A DNA stretch of 48,344 nt from positions 1 through 48,344 of the forward strand of contig CAADHA010000124.1 of assembly GCA_900696685.1 (NCBI GenBank). Reading direction: 5' to 3'. Below are positions 29,324-37,858 of this stretch, one piece after another. The translations under genes were made by a program, and so were the position numbers. The notes under the pieces were generated by a model. It saw only the letters and a list, made by a program, of their open reading frames with translations, was not told the DNA's origin and did not search any database. Source of the stretch: an uncultured Planctomycetota bacterium. Lineage in GTDB: Bacteria; Planctomycetota; Phycisphaerae; Phycisphaerales; UBA5793. The number at the start of each line of letters is the position of its first letter. Positions within the stretch are counted from its first letter, which is position 1.

Positions 29324-29593
29324 ATGTCCATTGCACCTGAAGCTCGCGCAAGGGTCATCTCAGGCCACAGGCGGCACGAGAAGGACTCCGGCTCGCCGGA
29401 GGTCCAGATCGCCCTGATCACCGCCCGCGTGGCTGACCTGACCGAGCACCTCAAGGACCACAAGCAGGATCATCACAGCCGCCGCGGGCTGCTGATGATG
29501 GTCGGCAAGCGCAATCGGCTGCTGCGATACCTCTCGCGCACCGACCGCGACGGCTATCTCAAACTCATCGAAAAACTGGGCCTGCGCAAGTAA
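29324..29593 (+). CDS. rpsO: 30S ribosomal protein S15
   Basis: An 89-residue ribosomal protein that binds 16S rRNA in the central domain of the small subunit. Typical segments are [20 protein letters not shown], the loop [12 protein letters not shown], and [19 protein letters not shown], ending in IEKLGLRK. The length is standard. GAGGAA precedes the ATG. pnp follows 269 bases downstream on the same strand, the usual bacterial rpsO-pnp arrangement. Confidence 0.97.
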   Translation: MSIAPEARARVISGHRRHEKDSGSPEVQIALITARVADLTEHLKDHKQDHHSRRGLLMMVGKRNRLLRYLSRTDRDGYLKLIEKLGLRK

Positions 29594-29862
29594 CCGGGAG
29601 CGTTTCTCTGGTGAAGTCGCGCTGCATCGGCCCATCGACGCCTTGGCCCGACCGGTCCATCCTGCACCGTCGGCTGCCGCTGCATCAGCGCTGCCGTCCG
29701 GGAACGAGGGATGGAGTCGGACCGCTCGCGTCATGGGCTGATCCGGCCGATCGGGCCCGCTGATCGAATCAAGGCCGGGCCAGTGAACGCAGCCGCGGCA
29801 TGGTCCTTCGGGACCGCCCGTGCGTGTTCAGGCTTGGCCGCAGAAGGGAATCACAACACATC

Positions 29863-32010
29863 ATGGCGTACACGAGAATTGCACGCGAGATCGGCGGCCG
29901 CACGCTGACCATTGAAACAGGCCGCATCGCGCGTCAGGCCGGCGCGGCCGTGCTCGCGACTTACGGCGGAACGACCGTTCTGGCGACCGTGGTTCGCGCT
30001 CCGGCCAGGCCGGGCCTGGACTTCTTCCCCCTCACCGTCGACTACCGCGAAAAGGCCCCGGCTGCGGGCAAGTTCCCCGGCGGCTTTCGCAAGCGCGAAG
30101 GCGCCCCCAATGAAAAGGAAATCCTCACGATGCGGATGATCGACCGGCCGATCCGTCCGCTCTTTCCCGACGGATTCATCGACGAGGTGCAGGTCCAGTG
30201 CTGGGTCATGAGCCACGACACGCTCAACGACAGCGACGTCCTCGCAGGCACGGCGGCGTCGGCGGCGCTGGCGATCAGTTCCTGCCCCTTCGAGGGGCCC
30301 ATCGCCACCGTGCGCGTCGGCCGCATCGACGATCAGTTCGTCATCAACCCGACGAGCGCTCAACTCGAATACTCTGATATCGACCTCGTCCTCTCCGGCC
30401 ACAAGGACGGGATGAACATGATCGAGGTCGGCGCCGCCGAAGTGCCTGATGCAGACGTCATCAGCGCCATGAGGTTCGGGTACGAGCACATCAAGGACAT
30501 CCTCGGCCTCATCAACGAACTCGTCGAGAAGGCCGGCCAGCCCAAGGTCGTCGGCGACCTGGTGACCGTGCCCGAAGAGATCACGGCGCTGGTGAAGAAG
30601 GAACTCGGTGACGCGATGACGGCAGCCCGCCAGATTCCGGGCAAACTGGAGCGCGCCGAGCGCATCGCCGCCATCTCCGACGAGTTCCTTGCAAAGCACT
30701 GTCCGGCTCCCACCAGCGGCAACTACAACGAGTTCGTCGCACATGCCCAGAAGGTCAGTCATTGCAGGGAGGCGATCCGCATCCTGGAGAAGAAGACGGC
30801 GCGTCGCCTGCTCGCCAAGAAGGGCATCCGCGCTGACGGCCGCGACCTCAAGGAGATCCGGCCCCTCGAAATGGAGGTCGGGCTTTTCCAGCGGACGCAC
30901 GGCTCGGCCCTCTTCCAGCGAGGCGAGACGCAGTCGCTCGTCTCCTGCACGCTCGGTACCAGCCGCGACGAGCAGATCATCGACGGGCTGCTCCCGGAGT
31001 ACTCGAAGAAGTTCACACTGCACTACAACTTCCCGCCATTCTGCACCGGCGAAGCCAAGCGCATCATGGGTCCCGGCCGGCGCGAGATCGGCCACGGCGC
31101 GCTCGCCGAGCGCAGCCTCGTCGGCGTTCTCCCCGATCCGGAGGAGTTCCCCTACACCATCCGCGTCGTCTCCGACATCACCGAGTCCAACGGCTCATCG
31201 TCGATGGCGTCCGTCTGCGGCGGAACACTCGCCCTCATGGACGCCGGCGTGCCCATCAAGAACATTGTCGCGGGCATCTCCATCGGCCGCGTGACCGACG
31301 ACGACACGAACGAAGAGACCTACATCACCGACATCATCGGCGAGGAGGACTTCTTCGGCGACATGGACTTCAAGATCTGCGGCACGCGCGAAGGCATCAC
31401 CGGCATCCAACTCGATCTCAAGGCCCGCGGACTCAACTTCGATCAGATCACCCGCATCTTCGCCCAGGCGAAGGAAGGGCGACTCTGGCTGATCGGCGAG
31501 ATGGAGAAGGTCATCGCACGCCCGCGCCCGGACATCAGCCCCTTCGCCCCGCGCATCATCACGCTGCGCATCAGTCCCGACAACATCGGCAAACTCATCG
31601 GCCCCGGCGGCAAGACGATCCGCGCCATCCAGGAGCGCACCGGCGCGACCATCGACGTCGAGGACGACGGCACTGTGATGATCGCCACGGCCAACGCCGA
31701 GGCCGCGGCCCAGGCCAAGGCAGAAGTCGAGGCCCTCACCGCCGAGGTCAAGGTCGGCACCGTCTATACCGGAAAAGTTGTCGCCGTCAAGGACTTCGGG
31801 TGCTTCGTCGAGATCGCACCGGGCACCGACGGCATGTGCCACGTCTCCGAACTCGCCGAGGGATTCGTCAAGAACGTCGGAGATGTCGTCAAACTCGGCG
31901 ACACGATCAAGGTCAAGGTCATCTCGATCGACGATCAGGGCCGCATCAAGTTGAGCCGAAAGGCTGTCCTCAAGGACGAGGCGAAGGCGAAGGAGACGGC
32001 CCCGGCGTAA
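29863..32010 (+). CDS. pnp: Polynucleotide phosphorylase
   Basis: A 715-residue 3'-to-5' exoribonuclease that uses phosphate to degrade RNA and is part of RNA-decay complexes. It has two RNase PH domains separated by a helical domain. The second contains FLFRTHGSALF-like text (LFQRTHGSALFQRGETQ), ESNGSSSMASVCGG and the catalytic Asp region. A KH domain (KLIGPGGKTIRAIQ) and an S1 RNA-binding domain (GKVVAVKDFGCFVEI...MCHVSEL) follow. The start is at ATG 29863, where the family sequence begins (YTRIAREIGGR); AGAAGGGA lies 12 bases upstream. The frame extends to 29800 without resemblance. Confidence 0.96.
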   Translation: MAYTRIAREIGGRTLTIETGRIARQAGAAVLATYGGTTVLATVVRAPARPGLDFFPLTVDYREKAPAAGKFPGGFRKREGAPNEKEILTMRMIDRPIRPLFPDGFIDEVQVQCWVMSHDTLNDSDVLAGTAASAALAISSCPFEGPIATVRVGRIDDQFVINPTSAQLEYSDIDLVLSGHKDGMNMIEVGAAEVPDADVISAMRFGYEHIKDILGLINELVEKAGQPKVVGDLVTVPEEITALVKKELGDAMTAARQIPGKLERAERIAAISDEFLAKHCPAPTSGNYNEFVAHAQKVSHCREAIRILEKKTARRLLAKKGIRADGRDLKEIRPLEMEVGLFQRTHGSALFQRGETQSLVSCTLGTSRDEQIIDGLLPEYSKKFTLHYNFPPFCTGEAKRIMGPGRREIGHGALAERSLVGVLPDPEEFPYTIRVVSDITESNGSSSMASVCGGTLALMDAGVPIKNIVAGISIGRVTDDDTNEETYITDIIGEEDFFGDMDFKICGTREGITGIQLDLKARGLNFDQITRIFAQAKEGRLWLIGEMEKVIARPRPDISPFAPRIITLRISPDNIGKLIGPGGKTIRAIQERTGATIDVEDDGTVMIATANAEAAAQAKAEVEALTAEVKVGTVYTGKVVAVKDFGCFVEIAPGTDGMCHVSELAEGFVKNVGDVVKLGDTIKVKVISIDDQGRIKLSRKAVLKDEAKAKETAPA

Positions 32011-32035
32011 TCGCGTGCGCAGACGCAGCACAGTC

Positions 32036-32102
32036 GGCCGCGCCCTTGACGCGCGGCCATGTTGCATCAGCCGGTGGATCGGCTTGCGCCGCCTGGCGGC
32101 GC
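32036..32102. terminator. Two GC-rich hairpins at the pnp/PagL convergent junction
   Basis: GGCCGCGC-CCTTGAC-GCGCGGCC (32036-32058, perfect 8-bp stem) and GCGCCGCC-T-GGCGGCGC (32086-32102) lie between the convergent genes. Neither has a U-tract. Their placement suggests a bidirectional stop. Confidence 0.4.
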
Positions 32103-32127
32103 GCGATTGGCCAGGAGCCGCAGGCGC

Positions 32128-32760
32128 TCACCACGGGAACGACACGCCGACGTAGAGCATGAGGGAGTCGCGGCCTGGGTTGTGGTCTTCGCCCTTGATG
32201 CGCGCGTTGGAGATATGGTGCCAGCGCAGGCCGCCGATGAGCCGCGCGCCGTCGCCGCCGATGCTGAGCGTGCCGCCAATGCCGGCCTGGGGAGTGAAGT
32301 TGAAGTTGGTCCCGGTCTCCGGGACTTCCTCGCCGGCAAGGAGCAGGCCGGCCCCGGCGTCGCCGTAGATCGTCCAGTCGTCTCCCTGGAGGAAGTGCCA
32401 GCGGAAGAGAAGGTTGAAGTTCGCTCCGCCGGTGTCCTGATCCTGATCAAAAAAGAGGCCGCCGAGTTCGAGGTTGATGCTGAAGTACTCGGCGAGGAAG
32501 TGCTCGGCGGCGAAGTGGAGGTTGTAGTGCTCGGCGTCATTGCTCACGTCCGCCGCCGCGCCGCCGTAGATCGCCCAGCGCCATGAACCGGCCTGCCCGA
32601 AGGGAACGGAGGCCGGGCTCTTTTCCGCGGGCGGATCCGCCGGCTGAACCGCGCCGACGCCTTCGCCTCGAACGAGCCATCCGAAGTCATCATCCGCCGA
32701 TGCGCTGCCGCAAATCGTCACGCACGCCAGGGACGCCATCCGCCACGCGCTTGCACTCAT
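32128..32760 (-). CDS. Outer-membrane lipid A 3-O-deacylase (PagL)-like protein
   Basis: A 210-residue protein with a signal peptide (residues 1-22, ending GSASA). A beta-rich part with alternating aromatic residues and Gly follows. The near-C-terminal motif WHHISNARIKGEDHNPGRDS holds the PagL-type His and Ser (HxS). The protein ends in LYVGVSFPW, with a terminal Trp, as in outer-membrane barrels. PagL removes the 3-O acyl chain from lipid A; its catalytic triad is His-Ser-Glu. The Glu cannot be placed with certainty here, although E in KGEDHN is a candidate. The start at 32760 has GGAG 9 bases upstream. Together with kdsA it indicates LPS. Confidence 0.72.
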   Translation of the reverse strand: MSASAWRMASLACVTICGSASADDDFGWLVRGEGVGAVQPADPPAEKSPASVPFGQAGSWRWAIYGGAAADVSNDAEHYNLHFAAEHFLAEYFSINLELGGLFFDQDQDTGGANFNLLFRWHFLQGDDWTIYGDAGAGLLLAGEEVPETGTNFNFTPQAGIGGTLSIGGDGARLIGGLRWHHISNARIKGEDHNPGRDSLMLYVGVSFPW

Positions 32761-32970
32761 GCTCGCGATCTCCAGAAGAACCGTGTCAGATATTCGGTAT
32801 CGAGGGGACATCGGCGCCGGCGCAGGACGAGGCGTTCGGCGGCTGCCAATCTTCCCGCGGTTACGGCGAAAGGCAACGACCGGCCGGCATCCTATCGGCG
32901 ATTTGCCGAGCAGGTTCGCAAAGATCGGTCGGCTGCTTCCGGAAGAGCCGGGGGCGAAGGGGGAAGAGAA

Positions 32971-33591
32971 TCAGCCCTTGCGGATGATCCCCTGACCGCG
33001 GAGGAAGTCGACAAGGGCGATGACTTCCTCGTCGAGGGTCATCTCCGCCGTGTTGAGGATGATCTCCGCCTTCTGGGGCGCTTCGTAGGGATCGTCGATG
33101 CCGGTGAATCCCTTGATCTCGCCGGCGCGGGCCTTCTTGTAGAGGCCCTTGGGATCGCGGGCTTCTGCCACCTCGAGGGGCGTTTCGACGTAGACCTCGA
33201 AGAACTTCATGCCGCCCTTCTCGCATGTCTCGCGCGCAGTCTGCCGGTCGCGCAGGTAGGGGCTGATGAAACTGGTGAGCGTGATGATCCCGGCGTCGGC
33301 GAAGAGTTTGGCCACTTCGCCGATGCGGCGGATGTTCTCCGCCCGGTCTTCAGCACTGAAACCGAGGTTCTTGTTGAGGCCGAAGCGGATGTTGTCGCCG
33401 TCGAGCCGGTAGCAATGGTGCCCGAGATTGACCAGCGCGGACTCGAGGGCGCACGCGATCGTGGACTTGCCCGATCCCGACAGGCCGGTAAACCACATGA
33501 CGCAGCCCTTCTGACCGAGCGCCTTCCAGCGCTCTTCACGGCTGACCTCGCCCTCGTGCCAGTGTATGTTGGTTGCCTTCTGCATCGTCAT
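32971..33591 (-). CDS. cysC: Adenylylsulfate kinase (APS kinase)
   Basis: A 206-residue kinase that converts adenosine 5'-phosphosulfate to PAPS using ATP. The P-loop is [11 protein letters not shown]. The APS-binding segments are [31 protein letters not shown] and [33 protein letters not shown] and [11 protein letters not shown] complete the signature. GAGGAGG 6 bases before ATG 33591 fixes the start. No cysD or cysN is adjacent, so the sulfate-adenylating partner lies elsewhere. It is 245 bases downstream of atpG on the same strand. Confidence 0.95.
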   Translation of the reverse strand: MTMQKATNIHWHEGEVSREERWKALGQKGCVMWFTGLSGSGKSTIACALESALVNLGHHCYRLDGDNIRFGLNKNLGFSAEDRAENIRRIGEVAKLFADAGIITLTSFISPYLRDRQTARETCEKGGMKFFEVYVETPLEVAEARDPKGLYKKARAGEIKGFTGIDDPYEAPQKAEIILNTAEMTLDEEVIALVDFLRGQGIIRKG

Positions 33592-33836
33592 CGCCCGCCT
33601 CCTCAGATGGACTTGCTCGTGAATGGTGTGTCGCCGGACCGCTCAAGATCGGATCGCAGTCGCGCTGTAGGACGCAGAGTTTAGGCGACCGGTGTCGCGT
33701 TCACCAGCGGCCGAGTTGGCGCCTGCGCCGTGCGACAGCGGTCATAGCAGAACGGCCTTCGGTCCGTCCCGTCGCGACCGCTGCAACGGATCGCCTCATG
33801 CAGGGGTCGGGCGGCCGACGTGATCGTGATCGACGG

Positions 33837-34706
33837 TCAACCCAATGCCGCCGAGCCGCCGATGATCTCGTTGAGTTCCGTTGTGATCTGGGTCTGGCGG
33901 GCGCGGTTGTACTTGCGGCGGAGCGTCTTGCGGAGCTTTCCGGCATTGTCCGTGGCGGCCTTCATCGCCACCATGCGCGAAACGTGCTCGCTCACCACCG
34001 CATCGTTGAAAGCCTGGAAGAGGCTCGTCTTGACGGTGATGGGCAGCAGGTCCGCGAGCAGGCTCTGCGCGTCGGGGCTGAACTCGTACTCGGCACTGCG
34101 GCCGCCGCCGTCCTTGCCGGCTGCGGCGGGCGTGCTCAGGGGAAGAACCTGCTCCACGACCGGCGACTGTCGCCCAGTCGAAATGAACTTCATGTACGCG
34201 ACGGAGACCTTGTCGTACTGGACGGCTCTGAACTCGTCCATGTAGCGCTGGGCGAGGGCTTCGACGGCGGCGTAGGTCGGCTTCTCGCCGAACTGGGTGT
34301 GCTGCTGCGCCACTTCGAATCCGGCGAAGCGGTAGAACATGACGCCCTTCTTGCCCACGACCTCGAGCCTCACCGGATACTCGAGGGAGCGCAGGTAGGC
34401 TGTGGCCGACCGCAGGACGTTCGAGTTGTATGCTCCGCACAGGCCTCGGTCAGAGGTAATCACGAGAACGAGTTCGCGCCGGGGCGAGGGCGTCGGCGGG
34501 TCAAAGAGGAAGTGACGGATGTCCGAAGCGCCCGAGGCCAGTTCGCCGACGAGGGCACGGACCTTCTGCGTGTAGGGCTTGGTGGCGGTGGCGCGGTCGA
34601 GGCTGCTCTTGAATCGCGCCGTGGCGATCATCTGCATCGTGTTGGTGATGCGGCGGATGTTGGAAACCGCCTTGATGCGCTTCTTGATCTCGCGGATCTG
34701 GGCCAT
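33837..34706 (-). CDS. atpG: F-type ATP synthase gamma subunit
   Basis: A 289-residue rotor-shaft subunit of F1. The N-terminal helix MAQIREIKKRIKAVSNIRRI with TNTMQMIATARF, the central VLVITSDRGLCGAYNSNV, and the C-terminal NAGKLRKTLRRKYNRARQ with ITTELNEIIGG are diagnostic. An upstream in-frame extension to 35186 is not credible. No other atp gene is in the window, which is unusual because atpG normally lies between atpA and atpD. It has its own strong promoter-like sequence (34715-34743) with no leader. Confidence 0.95.
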   Translation of the reverse strand: MAQIREIKKRIKAVSNIRRITNTMQMIATARFKSSLDRATATKPYTQKVRALVGELASGASDIRHFLFDPPTPSPRRELVLVITSDRGLCGAYNSNVLRSATAYLRSLEYPVRLEVVGKKGVMFYRFAGFEVAQQHTQFGEKPTYAAVEALAQRYMDEFRAVQYDKVSVAYMKFISTGRQSPVVEQVLPLSTPAAAGKDGGGRSAEYEFSPDAQSLLADLLPITVKTSLFQAFNDAVVSEHVSRMVAMKAATDNAGKLRKTLRRKYNRARQTQITTELNEIIGGSAALG

Positions 34707-34714
34707 AGGCGGCG

Positions 34715-34743
34715 ATCGTAGGGGAGCGGCGACGACCTGGCAA
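34715..34743 (-). promoter_or_regulatory. Putative leaderless promoter of atpG
   Basis: On the minus strand TTGCCA, a 17-base spacer, TACGAT and then 8 bases lead to the ATG at 34706. The transcript would start at or next to the start codon, and no Shine-Dalgarno is present. Confidence 0.5.
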
Positions 34744-34810
34744 CGGGTCGCCCCGGCCGCGAGTCGTCCATTCTTGTGGCAAGGATGCCGGGCGACACCC
34801 GTGCTGGCGG

Positions 34811-34901
34811 AACAAACGGGACAGGTACATTTTATGTCTTTGATTATCAAGACGTTACGCCGCATTTTCTGGCAGAAACAAATGTACCTGTCCCGTTTAT
34901 T
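34811..34901 (+). repeat. 91-bp palindromic element, copy 2
   Basis: Same length, arms and inner part as copy 1 in the opposite orientation, with a handful of differences. The inner part can fold with GTCTT pairing AAGAC. It lies upstream of the atpG promoter, between atpG and the desaturase. Confidence 0.85.
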
Positions 34902-35263
34902 CTCGCGCATCCATGCGGCGGCTATCGGACTGGGCGGGGGCGCCGCAACGTCATGCCACGCACGAAATGCAGGCCGCGAAGGTTCGTGTGGGAATCGATT
35001 CGTTGCGAAGGGAGTTTGTTTGGGCTTGGCCGACCTGGGCGATACACTTCGGCGGTCTGGCGGCATTCCAGGGGTCGCCGGAGCGGGCGCGGACCGCCGG
35101 ATTGATCTGCCGGCGTCAGTTTCCGGAATGTGGATTGCGGCAGATTTCGCCGTCCAGGGCAGTTTGTGCGGACGGATTGACGACATATTGATGGGTGGCG
35201 GCCTGCCTCTTGTGCGGCCTGTTCCGTCGGCATCAGGGAACGATCAGGGGTGAGAGGAAGTCG
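34902..35263. other. Intergenic stretch without recognised gene
   Basis: Between the 91-bp element and the desaturase start nothing convincing was found. The open frames here have random composition or run through the palindrome. Confidence 0.45.
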
Positions 35264-36289
35264 ATGACGCAACTGTTGGAGCAGGTCGGCTCAATGACGA
35301 TTCGTACCGCGCCTCTGGCCGCAACGGATGCGTTTACTTCTCTCCAGGCGGCGCTGCCCGCGATCGCTTCGCCGGCGGCGACGGCCTACAGCCGTGGCCG
35401 GCGGTGGCTGATTCTCGCTCGCCGCATCACGCCGTTCGCCGCCGTCCACTTCGCCACGCTCGCCCTGCCCTTCGTTCTCTTCTCGTGGGAACTGGTCGCG
35501 GCGTGCCTTTTCACGTACTGCTTCTTCATGGTGGGGATGGCGGGGTGGATGCACCGCTACTTCAGCCACCGCACCTTCAGCACCACGCGCTGGTTTCAGT
35601 TCGTCCTCGCGTTCTGGGCGGGCTGCGCAGCGCAGCGGGGCACGTTGTGGTGGGCCGCGCACCATCGCAGGCATCACGCCTTCGCCGAGACCGTCGATGA
35701 CCCTCATTCCCCGACGGTCCTCAACTTCTGGCGCTCGCACCTCGTCTGGATCTTCGAGGATGCGCACCAGCCTTCGAACTACAAGTGGGTGCGAGACCTC
35801 GCACGCTATCCCGAGCTGCGCTTCCTCGACCGGTGGTACTGGATTCCACCGATTCTGTACTGGTGTTTCTTCGGGGCTCTCGGGGCGGCCTGGGGCGTGA
35901 GCAAGGGCGTGGGCGCCTCGTCGGGCGCCTGGTCGATGCTGGTCTGGGGCCCGGTGCTGGGCACTGTGCTCGCCTGGCACGCCACGTTCTGCATCAACTC
36001 TGTCACGCACCTGTGGGGCAGGCGCCGCTACGACACGGGCGATGACAGCCGCAATGTCGGCTGGCTCTCGTGGATCAACTTCGGCGAAGGGTGGCACAAC
36101 AACCACCACTACTACCCCCACTCCGCGAACCTGGGCTTTCACTGGTGGCAGATCGATCCGGCGTATTACCTTATTCTCATGATGCAGCGCCTTGGGCTGA
36201 TCTGGGAGGTGCGCAAGGCGCCTCTGAAGGCCGTCGAGGGCCAGGTCCGGCGCGCCAAGCCAAGGCCCGAGCACATCGAGCGCGGCTGA
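35264..36289 (+). CDS. Delta-9 type fatty acid desaturase
   Basis: A 341-residue membrane di-iron enzyme that would put a cis double bond into an acyl chain. The three histidine boxes are present: HRYFSH, HRRHH and HNNHH. The spacing is that of acyl-CoA/acyl-lipid delta-9 desaturases, with four hydrophobic helices in two pairs (about residues 60-100 and 195-250). The start at ATG 35264 has GAGAGGAAG upstream. It stands alone; purD follows after 85 bases on the same strand but has its own promoter-like sequence. Confidence 0.92.
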   Translation: MTQLLEQVGSMTIRTAPLAATDAFTSLQAALPAIASPAATAYSRGRRWLILARRITPFAAVHFATLALPFVLFSWELVAACLFTYCFFMVGMAGWMHRYFSHRTFSTTRWFQFVLAFWAGCAAQRGTLWWAAHHRRHHAFAETVDDPHSPTVLNFWRSHLVWIFEDAHQPSNYKWVRDLARYPELRFLDRWYWIPPILYWCFFGALGAAWGVSKGVGASSGAWSMLVWGPVLGTVLAWHATFCINSVTHLWGRRRYDTGDDSRNVGWLSWINFGEGWHNNHHYYPHSANLGFHWWQIDPAYYLILMMQRLGLIWEVRKAPLKAVEGQVRRAKPRPEHIERG

Positions 36290-36339
36290 TTCAGCGTGTT
36301 CCCGGCCTCGCTGCCGTCGATGCCGATGATCGATTCGAT

Positions 36340-36367
36340 TTGCCCCGCATGATCGGCGCGGTACACT
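36340..36367 (+). promoter_or_regulatory. Putative leaderless promoter of purD
   Basis: TTGCCC, a 16-base spacer and TACACT are followed by only 7 bases before the ATG at 36375. No Shine-Dalgarno is present. Confidence 0.42.
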
Positions 36368-36374
36368 CGGCGCG

Positions 36375-37715
36375 ATGAGTCCAATGACCGGGAATCGTCG
36401 CGGCCGCAAGGGGCCGCCCTGTCCTGACAAAGTCAATGTCCTGCTGGTGGGCGGGGGCGGGCGCGAGCACGCGCTGGCGTGGAAGATCGCTCAGGCCCCT
36501 CGCCTGGGCAACCTGTACGTCACTCACTCGGTGAATCCGGGCCTTGCGGCGCTCGGGAAGCCCTGTGCCGTGCCGATCGAGGCGCGGGAATCGTGGCGCC
36601 TGATCAAGTGGTGCGATCAGCATCAAATCGACCTCGTGGTCATCGGGCCCGAAGGTCCGCTCGCGGAGGGCATGGCCGACGCGCTCGCAACGGAGAAAAG
36701 GCTGGTCTTCGGCGTGAGCAGGGCCGCGGCGCAGATCGAGGCCAACAAGGCGTGGGCCAAGCAGTTGATGCGCTCCTCCTCCGTCCCAACAGCCGAGGCG
36801 CGCATCTTCTCCAATTACGAACAGGCGGTGCAATACCTCCAGAGCCGCGAGGAGATGCCGGTGATCAAGGCCTCGGGGCTTGCGGCGGGCAAGGGCGTCG
36901 TCGTGCCCGAATCCCTTGAAGAGGCGATCGAAGCGCTCGGTCAGATCATGAAGCAGCGCATCTTCGGCTCCGCCGGCGAAACCGTCGTGATCGAAGAGCG
37001 CCTCAGCGGGCCGGAGGTGTCCGTCTTCGCGCTCGTGGACGGTCGGACGATCTACGTGCTCGAGCCGTGTCAGGATCATAAGCGGCTTCTCGAAGGGGAC
37101 GAAGGCCCGAACACGGGCGGCATGGGCGCCTACAGCCCCGTGCCCTGGCTCGACGCCTCGACGCTCGCGCGCATCGAGCAGGAGATACTCGTGCCCACGC
37201 TCGATGCGCTTGTGCGCGAGGAGATCGAGTACCGCGGCGTGCTCTACGCGGGGCTGATGATCACGCCCGCCGGGCCCAAGGTCATCGAGTTCAACTGCCG
37301 CTTCGGAGACCCTGAGTGTCAGGCGCTGATGATGCGCCTGCGCTCCGACCTGCTTGAAGCCCTGTGGGCGACGGCGGCCGGCCGCCTCGACGAGATCGAA
37401 GTGCGCTGGGACGGGCGGAGCAGTTGCATCGTCGTGATCGCGTCGCCGGGCTATCCCGGCCCGCATCGCAAGGGCCTGCCCATCACCGGCCTCGAGGAGG
37501 CCGCCGCGCTCGAAGACGTGATGGTGTTCCACGCGGGGACGAAGCGAGAGGGGGGGGGCATCGTCAACAGCGGCGGGCGCGTCCTCGGCGTGACGGCCCT
37601 CGGCGCGACCGTCGCAACGGCGCGCCACCGCACCCTCCAGGCATGCGACCTCATCCACTTCGAGGGCATGCAACTGCGCCGCGACATCGGCGCCGCCTGC
37701 GCCGCCCTCCGCTGA
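36375..37715 (+). CDS. purD: Phosphoribosylamine-glycine ligase (GAR synthetase)
   Basis: A 446-residue ATP-grasp enzyme of purine synthesis that joins glycine to phosphoribosylamine. Family features are NVLLVGGGGREHALAWKIAQ, VVIGPEGPLAEG, VIKASGLAAGKGVVV, EERLSGPEVSVFAL, GPNTGGMGAYSPVP, YAGLMITPAGPKVIEFNCRFGDPE, and the C-terminal GGRVLGVTALG. The length is normal for the family (about 425-445). A short basic N-terminal lead of 20 residues precedes the family start. The 91-bp palindrome copy 3 begins 3 bases after the stop. Confidence 0.96.
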   Translation: MSPMTGNRRGRKGPPCPDKVNVLLVGGGGREHALAWKIAQAPRLGNLYVTHSVNPGLAALGKPCAVPIEARESWRLIKWCDQHQIDLVVIGPEGPLAEGMADALATEKRLVFGVSRAAAQIEANKAWAKQLMRSSSVPTAEARIFSNYEQAVQYLQSREEMPVIKASGLAAGKGVVVPESLEEAIEALGQIMKQRIFGSAGETVVIEERLSGPEVSVFALVDGRTIYVLEPCQDHKRLLEGDEGPNTGGMGAYSPVPWLDASTLARIEQEILVPTLDALVREEIEYRGVLYAGLMITPAGPKVIEFNCRFGDPECQALMMRLRSDLLEALWATAAGRLDEIEVRWDGRSSCIVVIASPGYPGPHRKGLPITGLEEAAALEDVMVFHAGTKREGGGIVNSGGRVLGVTALGATVATARHRTLQACDLIHFEGMQLRRDIGAACAALR

Positions 37716-37718
37716 CGC

Positions 37719-37809
37719 AACAAAAGGGACAGGTACATTTTATGTCGTTGATCTGCAACGACTTGCGCACGACGCCGCGCCAGAAATAAATGTACCTGTC
37801 CCTTTTGTT
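37719..37809 (+). repeat. 91-bp palindromic element, copy 3
   Basis: The terminal arms AACAAAAGGGACAGG... are inverted repeats, again 91 bases with a 47-base inner part. The inner hairpin is GTCGTTG/CAACGAC, where copy 2 has GTCTT/AAGAC, so paired positions changed together. It follows purD after 3 bases and could act as a terminator for both purD and the convergent peptidase gene. Confidence 0.85.
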
Positions 37810-37858
37810 TTGTCAGGGGCCGGCTGGCGAGTCGGCCCGGTGCGGAGTGGACCATCCG

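Noticed and set aside
34579-35253. 224-codon plus-strand open frame over the atpG start and the 91-bp element
   Set aside because: It runs through the palindrome and antisense to atpG; composition is random.
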